Position numbers and translations under genes: made by a program. The notes beneath the pieces are model-generated. The model was not told where the DNA came from and did not search any database. It was given only the letters and a program-made list of their open reading frames with translations. 54,862 nucleotides of DNA from Ruminiclostridium sp. (GTDB lineage: Bacteria; Bacillota; Clostridia; Oscillospirales; Oscillospiraceae): the NCBI GenBank assembly GCA_022792035.1, contig JAAWAE010000050.1, positions 1 through 54,862 on the forward strand. Reading direction: 5' to 3'. Positions 48,165-54,862 of the stretch are shown piece after piece (within the stretch, counting starts at the first letter, position 1; every line of letters begins with the position of its first letter).

Positions 48165-50852
48165 ATGTCGGTAAAAGAGACTGTAGACCTCGACCGAGTA
48201 GTGGACTACCGGGCGGAGTACACCGCTGTCATTGAGAAATATCAAATAACCGGGGATAACCTGGTGGGTTTGTGCCCTTTCCACCAGGACAAGCAGAGCA
48301 GTTTTTCCGTCAACTTGAAGACCGGCCAATGGCACTGCTTTTCAGAGGATGAGGGCGGCAACTTCATAACCTTCTGGGCAAAGTACTACAGGCACGATAA
48401 CGATACAACGCAAGCATATAAGGAAATCCTGGAGAAGTACGGCGTGACTCAAGAAAAGCCCAAGCCGAAGCAGGCCGACAGTGACGCCCCCAGCCTTGCC
48501 CCCTATAGTGTGGAGCAGTACAGCCTAGATAAGCAGCTCCCAGTGGATTTTTTGACAGAGACCTGTCGGGCGACCACAAAAAAAGAGCGGGCGGGGCTGA
48601 CCTGCCTCCAGATGCCCTACTTCACAGAGGATGGCCAGCAGGCCGCCGTGCGCAAGCGATACGGCAAGAAAGAGTTCCGCTGGCAGCGCGGCAGCGCCGG
48701 GAAGGTATGCCTCTACGGTGAGTGGCGGCTCCCGGAAATCCGCAAGGTGGGCTGGGCCATTTTGGTGGAGGGTGAGAGCGACACCCAGAGTCTTTGGTAC
48801 ATGGGTCTCCCCGCCATTGGCGTGGCCGGCGCCTCCATGTTCAAATCTTACCAGGCGGCGATCATCCAAGGGCTGAAACTTTACATCCACAAGGAACCGG
48901 ATGGCGGCGGTGAGACCTTCACTGGCAAGTTGTTCCGGGGCCTGAAAGAAGGCGGGTTTACCGGGGATGTCTACCTTTGGTCATGCGACCGCCTCGGCAC
49001 CAAAGACCCCAGCGACCTTTATATCAAGCATGGTAAGGAGGAAGCGGCCCAGCTGATCAAAGAGGCCCTTAAAGGGGCTGAGCGAATCGATTTGGAGGCG
49101 CAGCTTACCCCGGAGGCCATCGAAGGGGCACCCATCAACCTGCGCCAACCGGAAGGCTGGATTTATTCGGAAAAGGGCATCAGCGCCATAGACCAGAAGA
49201 CGCTCACTCCGGTAGGGGTCTGCCGGACGCCTATCATCCTCACCCAGCGCCTCAAGAGCCTGGAAACTGGCGATGAGAAAATCGAAGTGGCATTCAAGCG
49301 GGACGGGCTGTGGCAGACCGCCATCTACCCCCGGTCCACCATCTTCTCCAGCCGCTCCATCACCACACTGGCTGACCTGGGCTGCACTGTCACCAGCGAG
49401 AATGCCAAGCGAGTGGTCAGTTTCCTGGGGGCGCTGGAGGCCGAGAACATCGACCTGATCCCCAAGAACGATGCCACCTCTACCTTCGGTTGGCAGCCGG
49501 GAAAACGGTTCCTGCCCGGTCACGATGATGGCCTGACCCTGGACATAGACCCATCCCAGCGCGGCATGGCAGCGGCCTATTGCAAAAACGGTACCATGGA
49601 GCGATGGGTGGAGCACATGTCCCCTCACCGTGGCAGGATGAAGTTCCGCTTTATCCTGGCGGCCGGGTTCGCCGCACCTCTGCTGCGAATCGTGAAGCAG
49701 CGGATATTCTTCGTGTACAACTGGGGCGGGTCCAAAGGCGGAAAGACCGCCGCCCTCAAAGCTGCCCTCTCCGCCTGGGGAGACCCGGAGCGACTCATGG
49801 TCAGCTTCAACGCCACCCAAGTGGGCTTGGAGCGGACGGCGGCTTTCTACTGTGACCTACCCCTGGGCATCGATGAGCGCCAGCTGGCCGGGAATAACCA
49901 AGGGGCTCTGGAGAAAATCGTGTACATGATTGCCAGCGGCACCGGGAAAATCCGGGGCAGCAAAGGCGGGGGCCTCCAGACCATCCATCAATGGCGCACC
50001 GTGGCCCTGGCCACCGGCGAGGAGCCCCTCAGCACGGAAACCACCCAGACTGGCGTCAGCACCCGTGTGCTGGAGATTTACGGCGGTCCCTTCGACAACG
50101 AGGCAGACGCAGCCCTCATGCACCAGCAATCGGCTACAGACTGCGGCTGGGCGGGGCCGGCCTTCATCGAGAAGATCTTGCAGATGGATGAGCGATGGCT
50201 CGTGGAGTTGTATGAGGAAATGCAGGGCTACATCCGTACCATCAGCGATGGCAAGAACGGCTCCCACATTGCCGGTATCGCAACTGTAGCCCTGGCTGAC
50301 GCCCTCATCGACGCCTGGTTCTTCGGCGGGGAATGGGCATCATCCTGGATCTCCGCAAAACAGATGGCCTCTGATATCCTGGTTAGCCAAGTGGAAAACA
50401 ACGCCACGGACGTCAACGAGAATGCGGTACAGTTCGTTGTGGACTGGGTTCTCTCGAATAAGGCATACTTCGGCCTCAACACTGTGGGTACCTGCCTGGG
50501 TTTTACCAGCGAAAGCGGCAACACCGCCTATATCTTCCCCTCCATGCTGAACCAGGCGCTGACGAAGGCTGGGTACTCATACCGAAAAACCATGAAGTAC
50601 ATGGCCGATCAGGATTTGGTCGGATGCACTGTGCGCAAAGGGAGTAACAAAAAAGACTATTCCGTTACAAAATGGTTTGGAAACCGGAGCGCCAGATTTG
50701 TGGAGTTCTACATTGGGAAATTATCCGAGGCCGGAGACCCCGTGGACGATGCGGAGGAGTTGGCCGAGGCCAGAACCGCTGCCGCCCAGCCAGAGTGGGA
50801 GCAGCAGCAATTTACCCCAATTGAAGGTGAAGATGAGGAACTGCCATTCTAA
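48165..50852 (+). CDS. Primase-helicase (CHC2-TOPRIM-DUF927)
   Basis: 895 residues, a multi-domain replication protein. Residues 30-75 are a CHC2-type zinc domain (LCPFHQDKQSSFSVNLKTGQ, WHCFSEDEGG); the usual fourth Cys is replaced (CFSE). TOPRIM-like: AILVEGESDTQSLWYMGL near 204, and IHKEPDGGGE near 244. From about 330 a DUF927 helicase follows: TSTFGWQPGKRFLPGHDDGL, then VYNWGGSKGGKTAALKAAL with Walker A GGSKGGKT near 525, and ATGEEPLSTETTQTGVSTRV. It would make primers and unwind the fork. Confidence 0.88.
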   Translation: MSVKETVDLDRVVDYRAEYTAVIEKYQITGDNLVGLCPFHQDKQSSFSVNLKTGQWHCFSEDEGGNFITFWAKYYRHDNDTTQAYKEILEKYGVTQEKPKPKQADSDAPSLAPYSVEQYSLDKQLPVDFLTETCRATTKKERAGLTCLQMPYFTEDGQQAAVRKRYGKKEFRWQRGSAGKVCLYGEWRLPEIRKVGWAILVEGESDTQSLWYMGLPAIGVAGASMFKSYQAAIIQGLKLYIHKEPDGGGETFTGKLFRGLKEGGFTGDVYLWSCDRLGTKDPSDLYIKHGKEEAAQLIKEALKGAERIDLEAQLTPEAIEGAPINLRQPEGWIYSEKGISAIDQKTLTPVGVCRTPIILTQRLKSLETGDEKIEVAFKRDGLWQTAIYPRSTIFSSRSITTLADLGCTVTSENAKRVVSFLGALEAENIDLIPKNDATSTFGWQPGKRFLPGHDDGLTLDIDPSQRGMAAAYCKNGTMERWVEHMSPHRGRMKFRFILAAGFAAPLLRIVKQRIFFVYNWGGSKGGKTAALKAALSAWGDPERLMVSFNATQVGLERTAAFYCDLPLGIDERQLAGNNQGALEKIVYMIASGTGKIRGSKGGGLQTIHQWRTVALATGEEPLSTETTQTGVSTRVLEIYGGPFDNEADAALMHQQSATDCGWAGPAFIEKILQMDERWLVELYEEMQGYIRTISDGKNGSHIAGIATVALADALIDAWFFGGEWASSWISAKQMASDILVSQVENNATDVNENAVQFVVDWVLSNKAYFGLNTVGTCLGFTSESGNTAYIFPSMLNQALTKAGYSYRKTMKYMADQDLVGCTVRKGSNKKDYSVTKWFGNRSARFVEFYIGKLSEAGDPVDDAEELAEARTAAAQPEWEQQQFTPIEGEDEELPF

Positions 50853-51268
50853 AACCTCACGCCCGATTTTAGGCGTGATGTTAGGCGTGATGTTAGGCGT
50901 GAGGCCGAAAACCCTTGAGCGACAAAGGGTACAGGGCTTTCATCACACATATCACACATAAATCCACAAATCACACTACTTTATTGCAAAACGATTGCAA
51001 AGCACTGTTTTCTGACTTAGAGACATAATTCTCAGAAAGCACGGAATGTTTCAAAAATTAGGCGTGAGGCGTCAGGAATCGGTGAACCGCTTTGAGCCGC
51101 AAAGGGTTCGGGCATCACGCCTAATTTACAAAGCAGGCGCCAGGAAACCATTTCCCGCCGCGCAGTGGGGCCAAACCAAGGGTGGGAAATGGAAATCGCC
51201 ACTCGGACGAACAGAGCCCACAGCGCGCCCCTGCGGCCGCACAGGAGCAAATGAGAGGAGGTGCTCAT
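50853..51268. other. Iteron region, candidate replication origin
   Basis: 416 bases without a gene. Three tandem 12-bp repeats TTAGGCGTGATG at 50869-50880, 50881-50892 and 50893-50904 (last ends AGG), another at 51058-51069 (AGG), and an inverted copy CATCACGCCTAA at 51113-51124. Around 50940-51000 it is AT-rich (TCACACATA repeats, TTGCAAAACGA/TTGCAAAGCA, and TAAATCCACA near 50959, loosely like a DnaA box). The two outer repeats sit in longer related modules that share TTGAGC and CAAAGGGT. The place, right after the primase, fits an origin. Confidence 0.6.
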
Positions 51269-51832
51269 ATGGAGACTGATATCCAGCGGCTGACACGATT
51301 CTACGCCGACTTTGAAAAGCTCGTGCATAACCGTGAGAAGGTCTCAATCCAGCAGCTAACAACTCAATACGCCAGATCTTATAATACCTTGGTAGCAGAG
51401 GTCATGGATGGGGCCGTCTGGTTCCACCGGAAATACCTCGAAGTCTTTGCTTTCCCTACCCACCCCAAAGATGAAGCCGGGAACAAATGGTTAGCGCAAA
51501 AGATAGCTTCCATTGATGCGGAGGAAAAACAGATCGGAAGATTGACGGAGCAATTCAGGGCAGCCCTAATCGACCGGCTGGATATGGACAAATATGAAAA
51601 CCTGGTCTACTTCAGCTACGAACGCCGCCGCTTAGATATCTTCGATCCCTATTGGCAGCGGCATAACAAATGGGTCGGCCCACCGGAGCGACGGTTGGTC
51701 TACAACGACATTTTCAACAAATACTGGTGGCCAAAAACGCAGGAACATCCCGACTCTGGCTGCTGGGTCAATAGCGACTATAGCGGCCGCGATTATCGAT
51801 TCCCACCACAATTGAAGGAGGAAATAGAATGA
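51269..51832 (+). CDS. Early protein, unknown
   Basis: 187 residues, charged and aromatic: LTRFYADFEKLVHNREKVSI, then GAVWFHRKYLEVFAFPTHPK and a Trp/Tyr-rich C-terminal DIFNKYWWPKTQEHP. ATG 51269 follows GAGAGGAGGTG. First gene after the iteron region. No family recognised. Confidence 0.6.
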   Translation: METDIQRLTRFYADFEKLVHNREKVSIQQLTTQYARSYNTLVAEVMDGAVWFHRKYLEVFAFPTHPKDEAGNKWLAQKIASIDAEEKQIGRLTEQFRAALIDRLDMDKYENLVYFSYERRRLDIFDPYWQRHNKWVGPPERRLVYNDIFNKYWWPKTQEHPDSGCWVNSDYSGRDYRFPPQLKEEIE

Positions 51833-52395
51833 GTTACTACGATGGCATCATGCCGACATATACCGTTTCTTTCTGCATTGAACGGAGCGACCGTGTTCTC
51901 ATTGACACTACGGTCGAAGTACAGGCAACCGCCAAGGAGATTAACAAGGCAAAGAAAACCATCCAACGCCTGATGAACGAGTACGCTCCGGTCGCCAAGG
52001 CCCCGACTCCTAAGCCAGAGTCAGCGGAGCTGGCCACGGAAAATCAGGCACCCATCGGACAGGCTGATCTGCCGTCGGCATCAGAATCCTCTCCCACTCC
52101 CCTCCTGAAGAAAAAGCCGGAAGGAGCAAAAGGATTACTTCGGCTCCACTGCTCGGAGTGCGGGAACACTTTTGGGGCCTTCCTGCGTGAGTATCAAACC
52201 GAAATGATGTGTAAGTGTGGCCACCCAATCGACCTCACGGGCCAACTTGGCCGGTATCGCTTCACCTGCCCTTACTGCCAGCATGAAGGCTTTGGCAAGA
52301 CAAACCTGGAAGACCCGGACATTACGGTTCGGTGTAAATGTGGGGAGGATATCGACCTGCGCTGGGCACCCAATCAGAGAGAATACACAAACTGA
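51829..52395 (+). CDS. Double zinc-ribbon protein
   Basis: 188 residues. N-terminal helical part (CIERSDRVLIDTTVEVQATA, then KKTIQRLMNEY), a Pro-rich linker (about 60-100), and two ribbons: CSECG paired with CKCGH, and CPYCQ paired with CKCGE. Overlaps the preceding gene by 4 bases. Probably a nucleic-acid binding accessory protein. Confidence 0.7.
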   Translation: MSYYDGIMPTYTVSFCIERSDRVLIDTTVEVQATAKEINKAKKTIQRLMNEYAPVAKAPTPKPESAELATENQAPIGQADLPSASESSPTPLLKKKPEGAKGLLRLHCSECGNTFGAFLREYQTEMMCKCGHPIDLTGQLGRYRFTCPYCQHEGFGKTNLEDPDITVRCKCGEDIDLRWAPNQREYTN

Positions 52396-52408
52396 GGGAG
52401 AATGATTT

Positions 52409-52666
52409 ATGATTCCTTGTCATTGGAACAAAACCATTGCGTGCGATCACAGCCTCTACTGTAACGCTTGCTCCCGTCAGCCACCGGACGATAAAAAGCC
52501 TAACGGCAGAAAAGCGCCGGTCAGGCTCCGCTGGGTGCCATCATTCAATGGGATGACCGACAGCTTTCAACCAGCACCAGAATGCCCCGCCTGCGGAGAG
52601 ATGCCCTACAGCACGGAGCATTACTTTTTCTGCGGGCAGAGATTTTTAGAGGAGGAAACGACATGA
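52409..52666 (+). CDS. Small zinc-ribbon protein
   Basis: 85 residues with Cys pairs CDHSLYCNAC near 12-21 and CPACGEM near 59, and a late FFCGQRF. GAGGGAGAAT before the ATG. Overlaps the HD gene by 4 bases. Third ribbon protein in the region; function unknown. Confidence 0.65.
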   Translation: MIPCHWNKTIACDHSLYCNACSRQPPDDKKPNGRKAPVRLRWVPSFNGMTDSFQPAPECPACGEMPYSTEHYFFCGQRFLEEETT

Positions 52667-53409
52667 ACATCGAGAACAACATCGCCCGCTTTGAGGCGGA
52701 GCTTGCCAAGGTCCAGCGCCCTGGTATGGACAAGCTGCTGGAGTACATTCAGAAGAGCGACTTCTACAAGGCTCCCGCCAGCACAAAATACCACCTTGCC
52801 GCCCCCGGCGGACTTCTCCAGCACAGTCTCAACGTTCTGAACGCCTTACGGGGACTGCTCTCCTGGCAGAACGCTGACGCTGAGGAAGGTAGCGGGCATT
52901 GGGAGTACATGGTCGCTGGGAAGGTGGTGGACACTATCCAGGATGATAGCGTAATCATGATGGCACTGCTTCACGATATCTGCAAGACTCATTTCTATGG
53001 CACCAGCACCCGGAACCAGAAGAATGAAGCCACCGGGAGGTGGGAGAAGGTTCCCTTTTATATGGTGAACGACATGATGCCCCTGGGCCACGGCCCCAAA
53101 AGCGCCATGATCATCAAGCAGTACACCACCCTCACCAGCCAGGAATTATATGCAATCTGGCACCACATGGGCCGGACCGGGAACTATGAGAACGATGCGG
53201 CTGTGGGCAAAAGCATCGAGATGTACCCCGCGGTCCTCGCCCTTCAGACAGCAGATATGATGGCCAGCCGGTTCATGGAGAGCGAGAAGGAAAATCTGGA
53301 GCTGTTCGCCGATGCCTCTGCCCCAGCCTCCGCTGGCCAGTGGGCGGACAGCCCAACTACCGAGGAGCCAACCTTCGAGGAGGCTCCAGCTTTGAGGGAA
53401 GGAGCGTGA
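52663..53409 (+). CDS. HD-domain phosphohydrolase
   Basis: 248 residues. The HD core is clear: GGLLQHSLNVLNALRGLL near 47-64, then MMALLHDICKTHFYG near 107 with the His-Asp pair, and LGHGPKSAMII near 143 as a further His. Hydrolyses phosphate esters, probably nucleotides or nucleic acids, using two metals. The C-terminal 35 residues are acidic and disordered. ATG 52663 with GAGGAGG; the frame upstream lacks a site. Possible roles: nucleotide metabolism or counter-defence. Confidence 0.82.
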   Translation: MNIENNIARFEAELAKVQRPGMDKLLEYIQKSDFYKAPASTKYHLAAPGGLLQHSLNVLNALRGLLSWQNADAEEGSGHWEYMVAGKVVDTIQDDSVIMMALLHDICKTHFYGTSTRNQKNEATGRWEKVPFYMVNDMMPLGHGPKSAMIIKQYTTLTSQELYAIWHHMGRTGNYENDAAVGKSIEMYPAVLALQTADMMASRFMESEKENLELFADASAPASAGQWADSPTTEEPTFEEAPALREGA

Positions 53410-53414
53410 CTGCC

Positions 53415-53567
53415 ATGGATGAAAAACGGGAGTGCTGCGGCACGTGCAAATGGCACAAGCATGAAAGTGTTGATGACGGCTGGGTATGCGTCAATGCGGA
53501 CAGTGAATATTGCAGTGACTGGACTGACTATGATCACTGCTGCGATGAATGGGAGGGCCTTAAATAA
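53415..53567 (+). CDS. Small cysteine-rich protein
   Basis: 50 residues with seven or more cysteines: CCGTCKWH near 8-14, CVNADSEYC near 25-33, HCCDEW near 42-47. Resembles short DUF-type phage zinc proteins with a CKW motif. Starts 6 bases after the HD gene stop; ends right at the HAD gene. Metal binding is likely; function unknown. Confidence 0.6.
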   Translation: MDEKRECCGTCKWHKHESVDDGWVCVNADSEYCSDWTDYDHCCDEWEGLK

Positions 53568-53888
53568 ATGAGGAAAGCTATTGCAATCGATTTCGACGGG
53601 TGCCTCTGCACTGACGCTTACCCGGAGATTGGGGAACCGAACTGGCCCGTCATCTGCCGGGCCAAAGCAGAGCAGAGAGCCGGAGCTGGCCTGATCCTCT
53701 GGACTGTTCGGGAGGGGCCACTCCTCCAGGAAGCCCTGGATGCCTGCCAGCGGTGGGGTCTGACCTTCGACACCGTGAACGAAAGCCTCCCGGACTGGAT
53801 CGAGGCATACAACAACAGGCCCAGAAAGGTCGGGGCTTCGGAGTATTGGGACGATAGGGCTGTCAGAATGGCATCCAAGGAGATGTGA
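53568..53888 (+). CDS. HAD-like phosphatase
   Basis: 106 residues. DFDGCLC near residue 8 is the HAD motif I (nucleophile Asp); LILWTVREGPLLQEALD near 43 has the Thr of motif II, and YWDDRAVRM near 93 has acidic motif IV. Compact, cap-less, common in phages, where it may dephosphorylate nucleotides or DNA ends. Its ATG follows directly after the preceding stop codon. Confidence 0.8.
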   Translation: MRKAIAIDFDGCLCTDAYPEIGEPNWPVICRAKAEQRAGAGLILWTVREGPLLQEALDACQRWGLTFDTVNESLPDWIEAYNNRPRKVGASEYWDDRAVRMASKEM

Positions 53889-53924
53889 GGACTGCCCATT
53901 TTATCGAACAGAAGGTGAGGGATT

Positions 53925-54236
53925 ATGACAGAAAAGCAAATCCACAAGGAAAGTTTCTATCAGGCAAAAATCATCCGCTGGTTGAAAGTGCAGTACCCCG
54001 GCGCTTTCGTCTGGAAAGCCCAGGCCGGACCCTATTGCCGCCAGGGTATCCCAGACGTTTGCATGGTACTCAACGGCCACTTCTTCGGATTCGAGGTTAA
54101 GCGCCCGGAAGTCGGGCGGCTCTCCAAAATCCAAGAGCAGACCATCAAGGAGATCAATGCCGCCGGGGGGATCGCCGCCGTCGTGTCCTACCCGGAACAG
54201 GTCAAGAAAATCATTCTGGCGGAGGGGATCAACTGA
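53925..54236 (+). CDS. VRR-NUC nuclease
   Basis: 103 residues. The VRR-NUC core shows HKESFYQAKIIRWLK, GPYCRQGIPDVCMVL near 45-58 with the catalytic Asp, and FGFEVKRPEVG near 67 with Glu-Val-Lys. These small phage proteins are Holliday junction resolvase-like nucleases that process DNA branches before packaging. AAGGTGAGG precedes the ATG. Confidence 0.87.
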   Translation: MTEKQIHKESFYQAKIIRWLKVQYPGAFVWKAQAGPYCRQGIPDVCMVLNGHFFGFEVKRPEVGRLSKIQEQTIKEINAAGGIAAVVSYPEQVKKIILAEGIN

Positions 54237-54239
54237 GCC

Positions 54240-54263
54240 AAAATCCCAAACGTCTGGGATTTT
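54240..54263 (+). terminator. Short hairpin after the nuclease gene
   Basis: AAAATCCCA (54240-54248), loop, TGGGATTTT (54255-54263). The arm itself ends in four T, so it could act as a weak terminator or attenuator before the late regulator gene. Confidence 0.5.
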
Positions 54264-54295
54264 GAAGGAATACATAACACGGAGGGGCTGATGGA

Positions 54296-54715
54296 ATGAC
54301 GCTGCAGGAACTATCGACATACTACAAGTTAAACGAACAACTGGAACAAAACCGGGAAATGCTCTCATCCCTGTACACAGCGACAAGACCGGGGGCTCAG
54401 GTAATCACGGGGATGCCCCATGCACAGGGGGTGTCGGACAAGGTGGGCGATCTGGCCATAGAGATAGGAGACTTGCAGAGCCGAATCGACCATCTCGAAT
54501 CGAGATGCGCCGAGGAGAAGAAAAAACTGGAGAAGTACATCGACACTATTAGGAATGACCAGACTCGCATGATCTTCCGTCTGCGGTTCATCCACTGCAT
54601 GACTTGGTTTCAAGTGGCCGAAACCATCGGGGGGCAGAACACAGTCAACAGTGTCAAGGCCACCTGCTATCGGCATGTGAAAAGTTGTAGCAGCGTGACG
54701 CGCCGTGACGCTTGA
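54296..54715 (+). CDS. ArpU/DUF1492-like late regulator
   Basis: 139 residues. An N-terminal coiled coil (LNEQLEQNREMLSSLYTATR) and a C-terminal sigma-4-like helix-turn-helix (MIFRLRFIHCMTWFQVAETI, then NSVKATCYRHVK). This is the layout of DUF1492/ArpU-type proteins, which stand at the end of the early region of Firmicutes phages and turn on packaging and late genes. The promoter and terminator directly downstream are its natural target. Acts by DNA or RNA polymerase binding; mode not shown. Confidence 0.78.
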   Translation: MTLQELSTYYKLNEQLEQNREMLSSLYTATRPGAQVITGMPHAQGVSDKVGDLAIEIGDLQSRIDHLESRCAEEKKKLEKYIDTIRNDQTRMIFRLRFIHCMTWFQVAETIGGQNTVNSVKATCYRHVKSCSSVTRRDA

Positions 54716-54741
54716 CGACCCCTACTTCTTCGTGTTATGGT
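54712..54741 (+). promoter_or_regulatory. Putative late promoter
   Basis: TTGACG (54712-54717), 18-base spacer, TATGGT (54736-54741), inside and just past the regulator's 3' end. Points toward the end of the window and, if the map is circular, to the methyltransferase and terminase genes. Confidence 0.5.
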
Positions 54742-54767
54742 AGACTTGTGAAATTTCAAATCAGCCA

Positions 54768-54802
54768 GGCGGTCCTTCTTCGGAAGGACCGCCACACTTT
54801 TT
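54768..54802 (+). terminator. UUCG-tetraloop terminator after the late promoter
   Basis: GGCGGTCCTTC (54768-54778), loop TTCG, GAAGGACCGCC (54783-54793), ACAC then five T. An 11-bp stem with an extra-stable C(UUCG)G loop, only about 50 bases past the late promoter. Such a promoter-terminator pair suggests antitermination. Confidence 0.85.
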
Positions 54803-54862
54803 GAAGGGAGGTTTTTGGCTTCGCGCTTTTCTCTCCTTTGCGCGTGGTCTTGCATCGGGTAC

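Noticed and set aside
50869..50904. Tandem 12-bp repeats as a CRISPR array
   Set aside because: Repeats are directly joined with no spacers and there are no cas genes; an iteron array fits better.
54815..54862. Gene starting with TTG at 54815 and leaving the window
   Set aside because: Only 16 codons are visible, ribosome site spacing is too short, and no motif can be seen.
1..54862. tRNA, rRNA or insertion sequence genes
   Set aside because: No cloverleaf-like tRNA, rRNA segment or transposase was recognised on reading both strands; weak tRNA-like signals could be missed without a tool.

Overview
The window reads as an essentially complete genome of a temperate, contractile-tailed phage (PBSX/XkdK-type myovirus tail, Mu-like portal and head genes) of a high-GC Clostridia host, probably an Oscillospiraceae-type gut bacterium. 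This is inferred from strong AGGAGG ribosome sites, PcfJ/PcfK, a large serine recombinase and the family assignments; no species can be named. One set of packaging, head, tail, lysis, integration, immunity, replication and late-regulator genes is present. The integrase lies in the middle, so the window looks like a circular or permuted phage map opened upstream of the methyltransferases rather than an attL-to-attR prophage.

Layout on the + strand unless noted. 0-3.4 kb: N6-adenine and C5-cytosine DNA methyltransferases and two tiny genes, ending at a strong terminator. 3.4-8.1 kb: small terminase genes, large terminase, DUF935-like portal, Mu F-like head protein. 8.1-9.6 kb: an AT-rich foreign cassette, mostly on the - strand, encoding a TIR-domain protein and a two-helix SLATT/DUF4231 membrane protein around a small PGDYG-like gene, with its own consensus promoter and terminator. 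9.6-14.7 kb: prohead protease, scaffold, decoration protein, major capsid, connectors. 14.7-26.5 kb: sheath, tube, tail assembly chaperone with a clear -1 frameshift site, tape measure, LysM hub protein and XkdQ/R/S/T/U-like baseplate. 26.5-30.9 kb: receptor-binding region, apparently a duplicated unit, with a beta-helix tail spike. 30.9-32.5 kb: holin, small protein, amidase, terminator.

32.5-38.5 kb is the lysogeny region: small genes, a candidate structured RNA, a large serine integrase (-), an AT-rich membrane protein and a lipoprotein (-), an XRE repressor (-) facing an XRE Cro-like gene (+), with two face-to-face promoters that each carry an operator in the spacer. 38.5-54.9 kb is the early/replication region: small regulators, NUMOD4/HNH-like protein, PcfK, PcfJ, DUF3102 coiled coil, SNF2 helicase with a broken Walker A frame, SSB-like protein, primase-helicase (CHC2-TOPRIM-DUF927), a 12-bp iteron array that may be the origin, zinc-ribbon proteins, HD and HAD phosphohydrolases, VRR-NUC nuclease and an ArpU/DUF1492-like late regulator. 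The last gene is followed by a promoter and an immediate UUCG-tetraloop terminator, an arrangement typical of antitermination control of late genes.

The most promising unusual system is the TIR + SLATT pair inside the head operon. It resembles a Thoeris-type design (TIR enzyme making a nucleotide signal, membrane protein as effector) and could be a prophage-borne antiphage defence. This rests on family recognition and gene context only.
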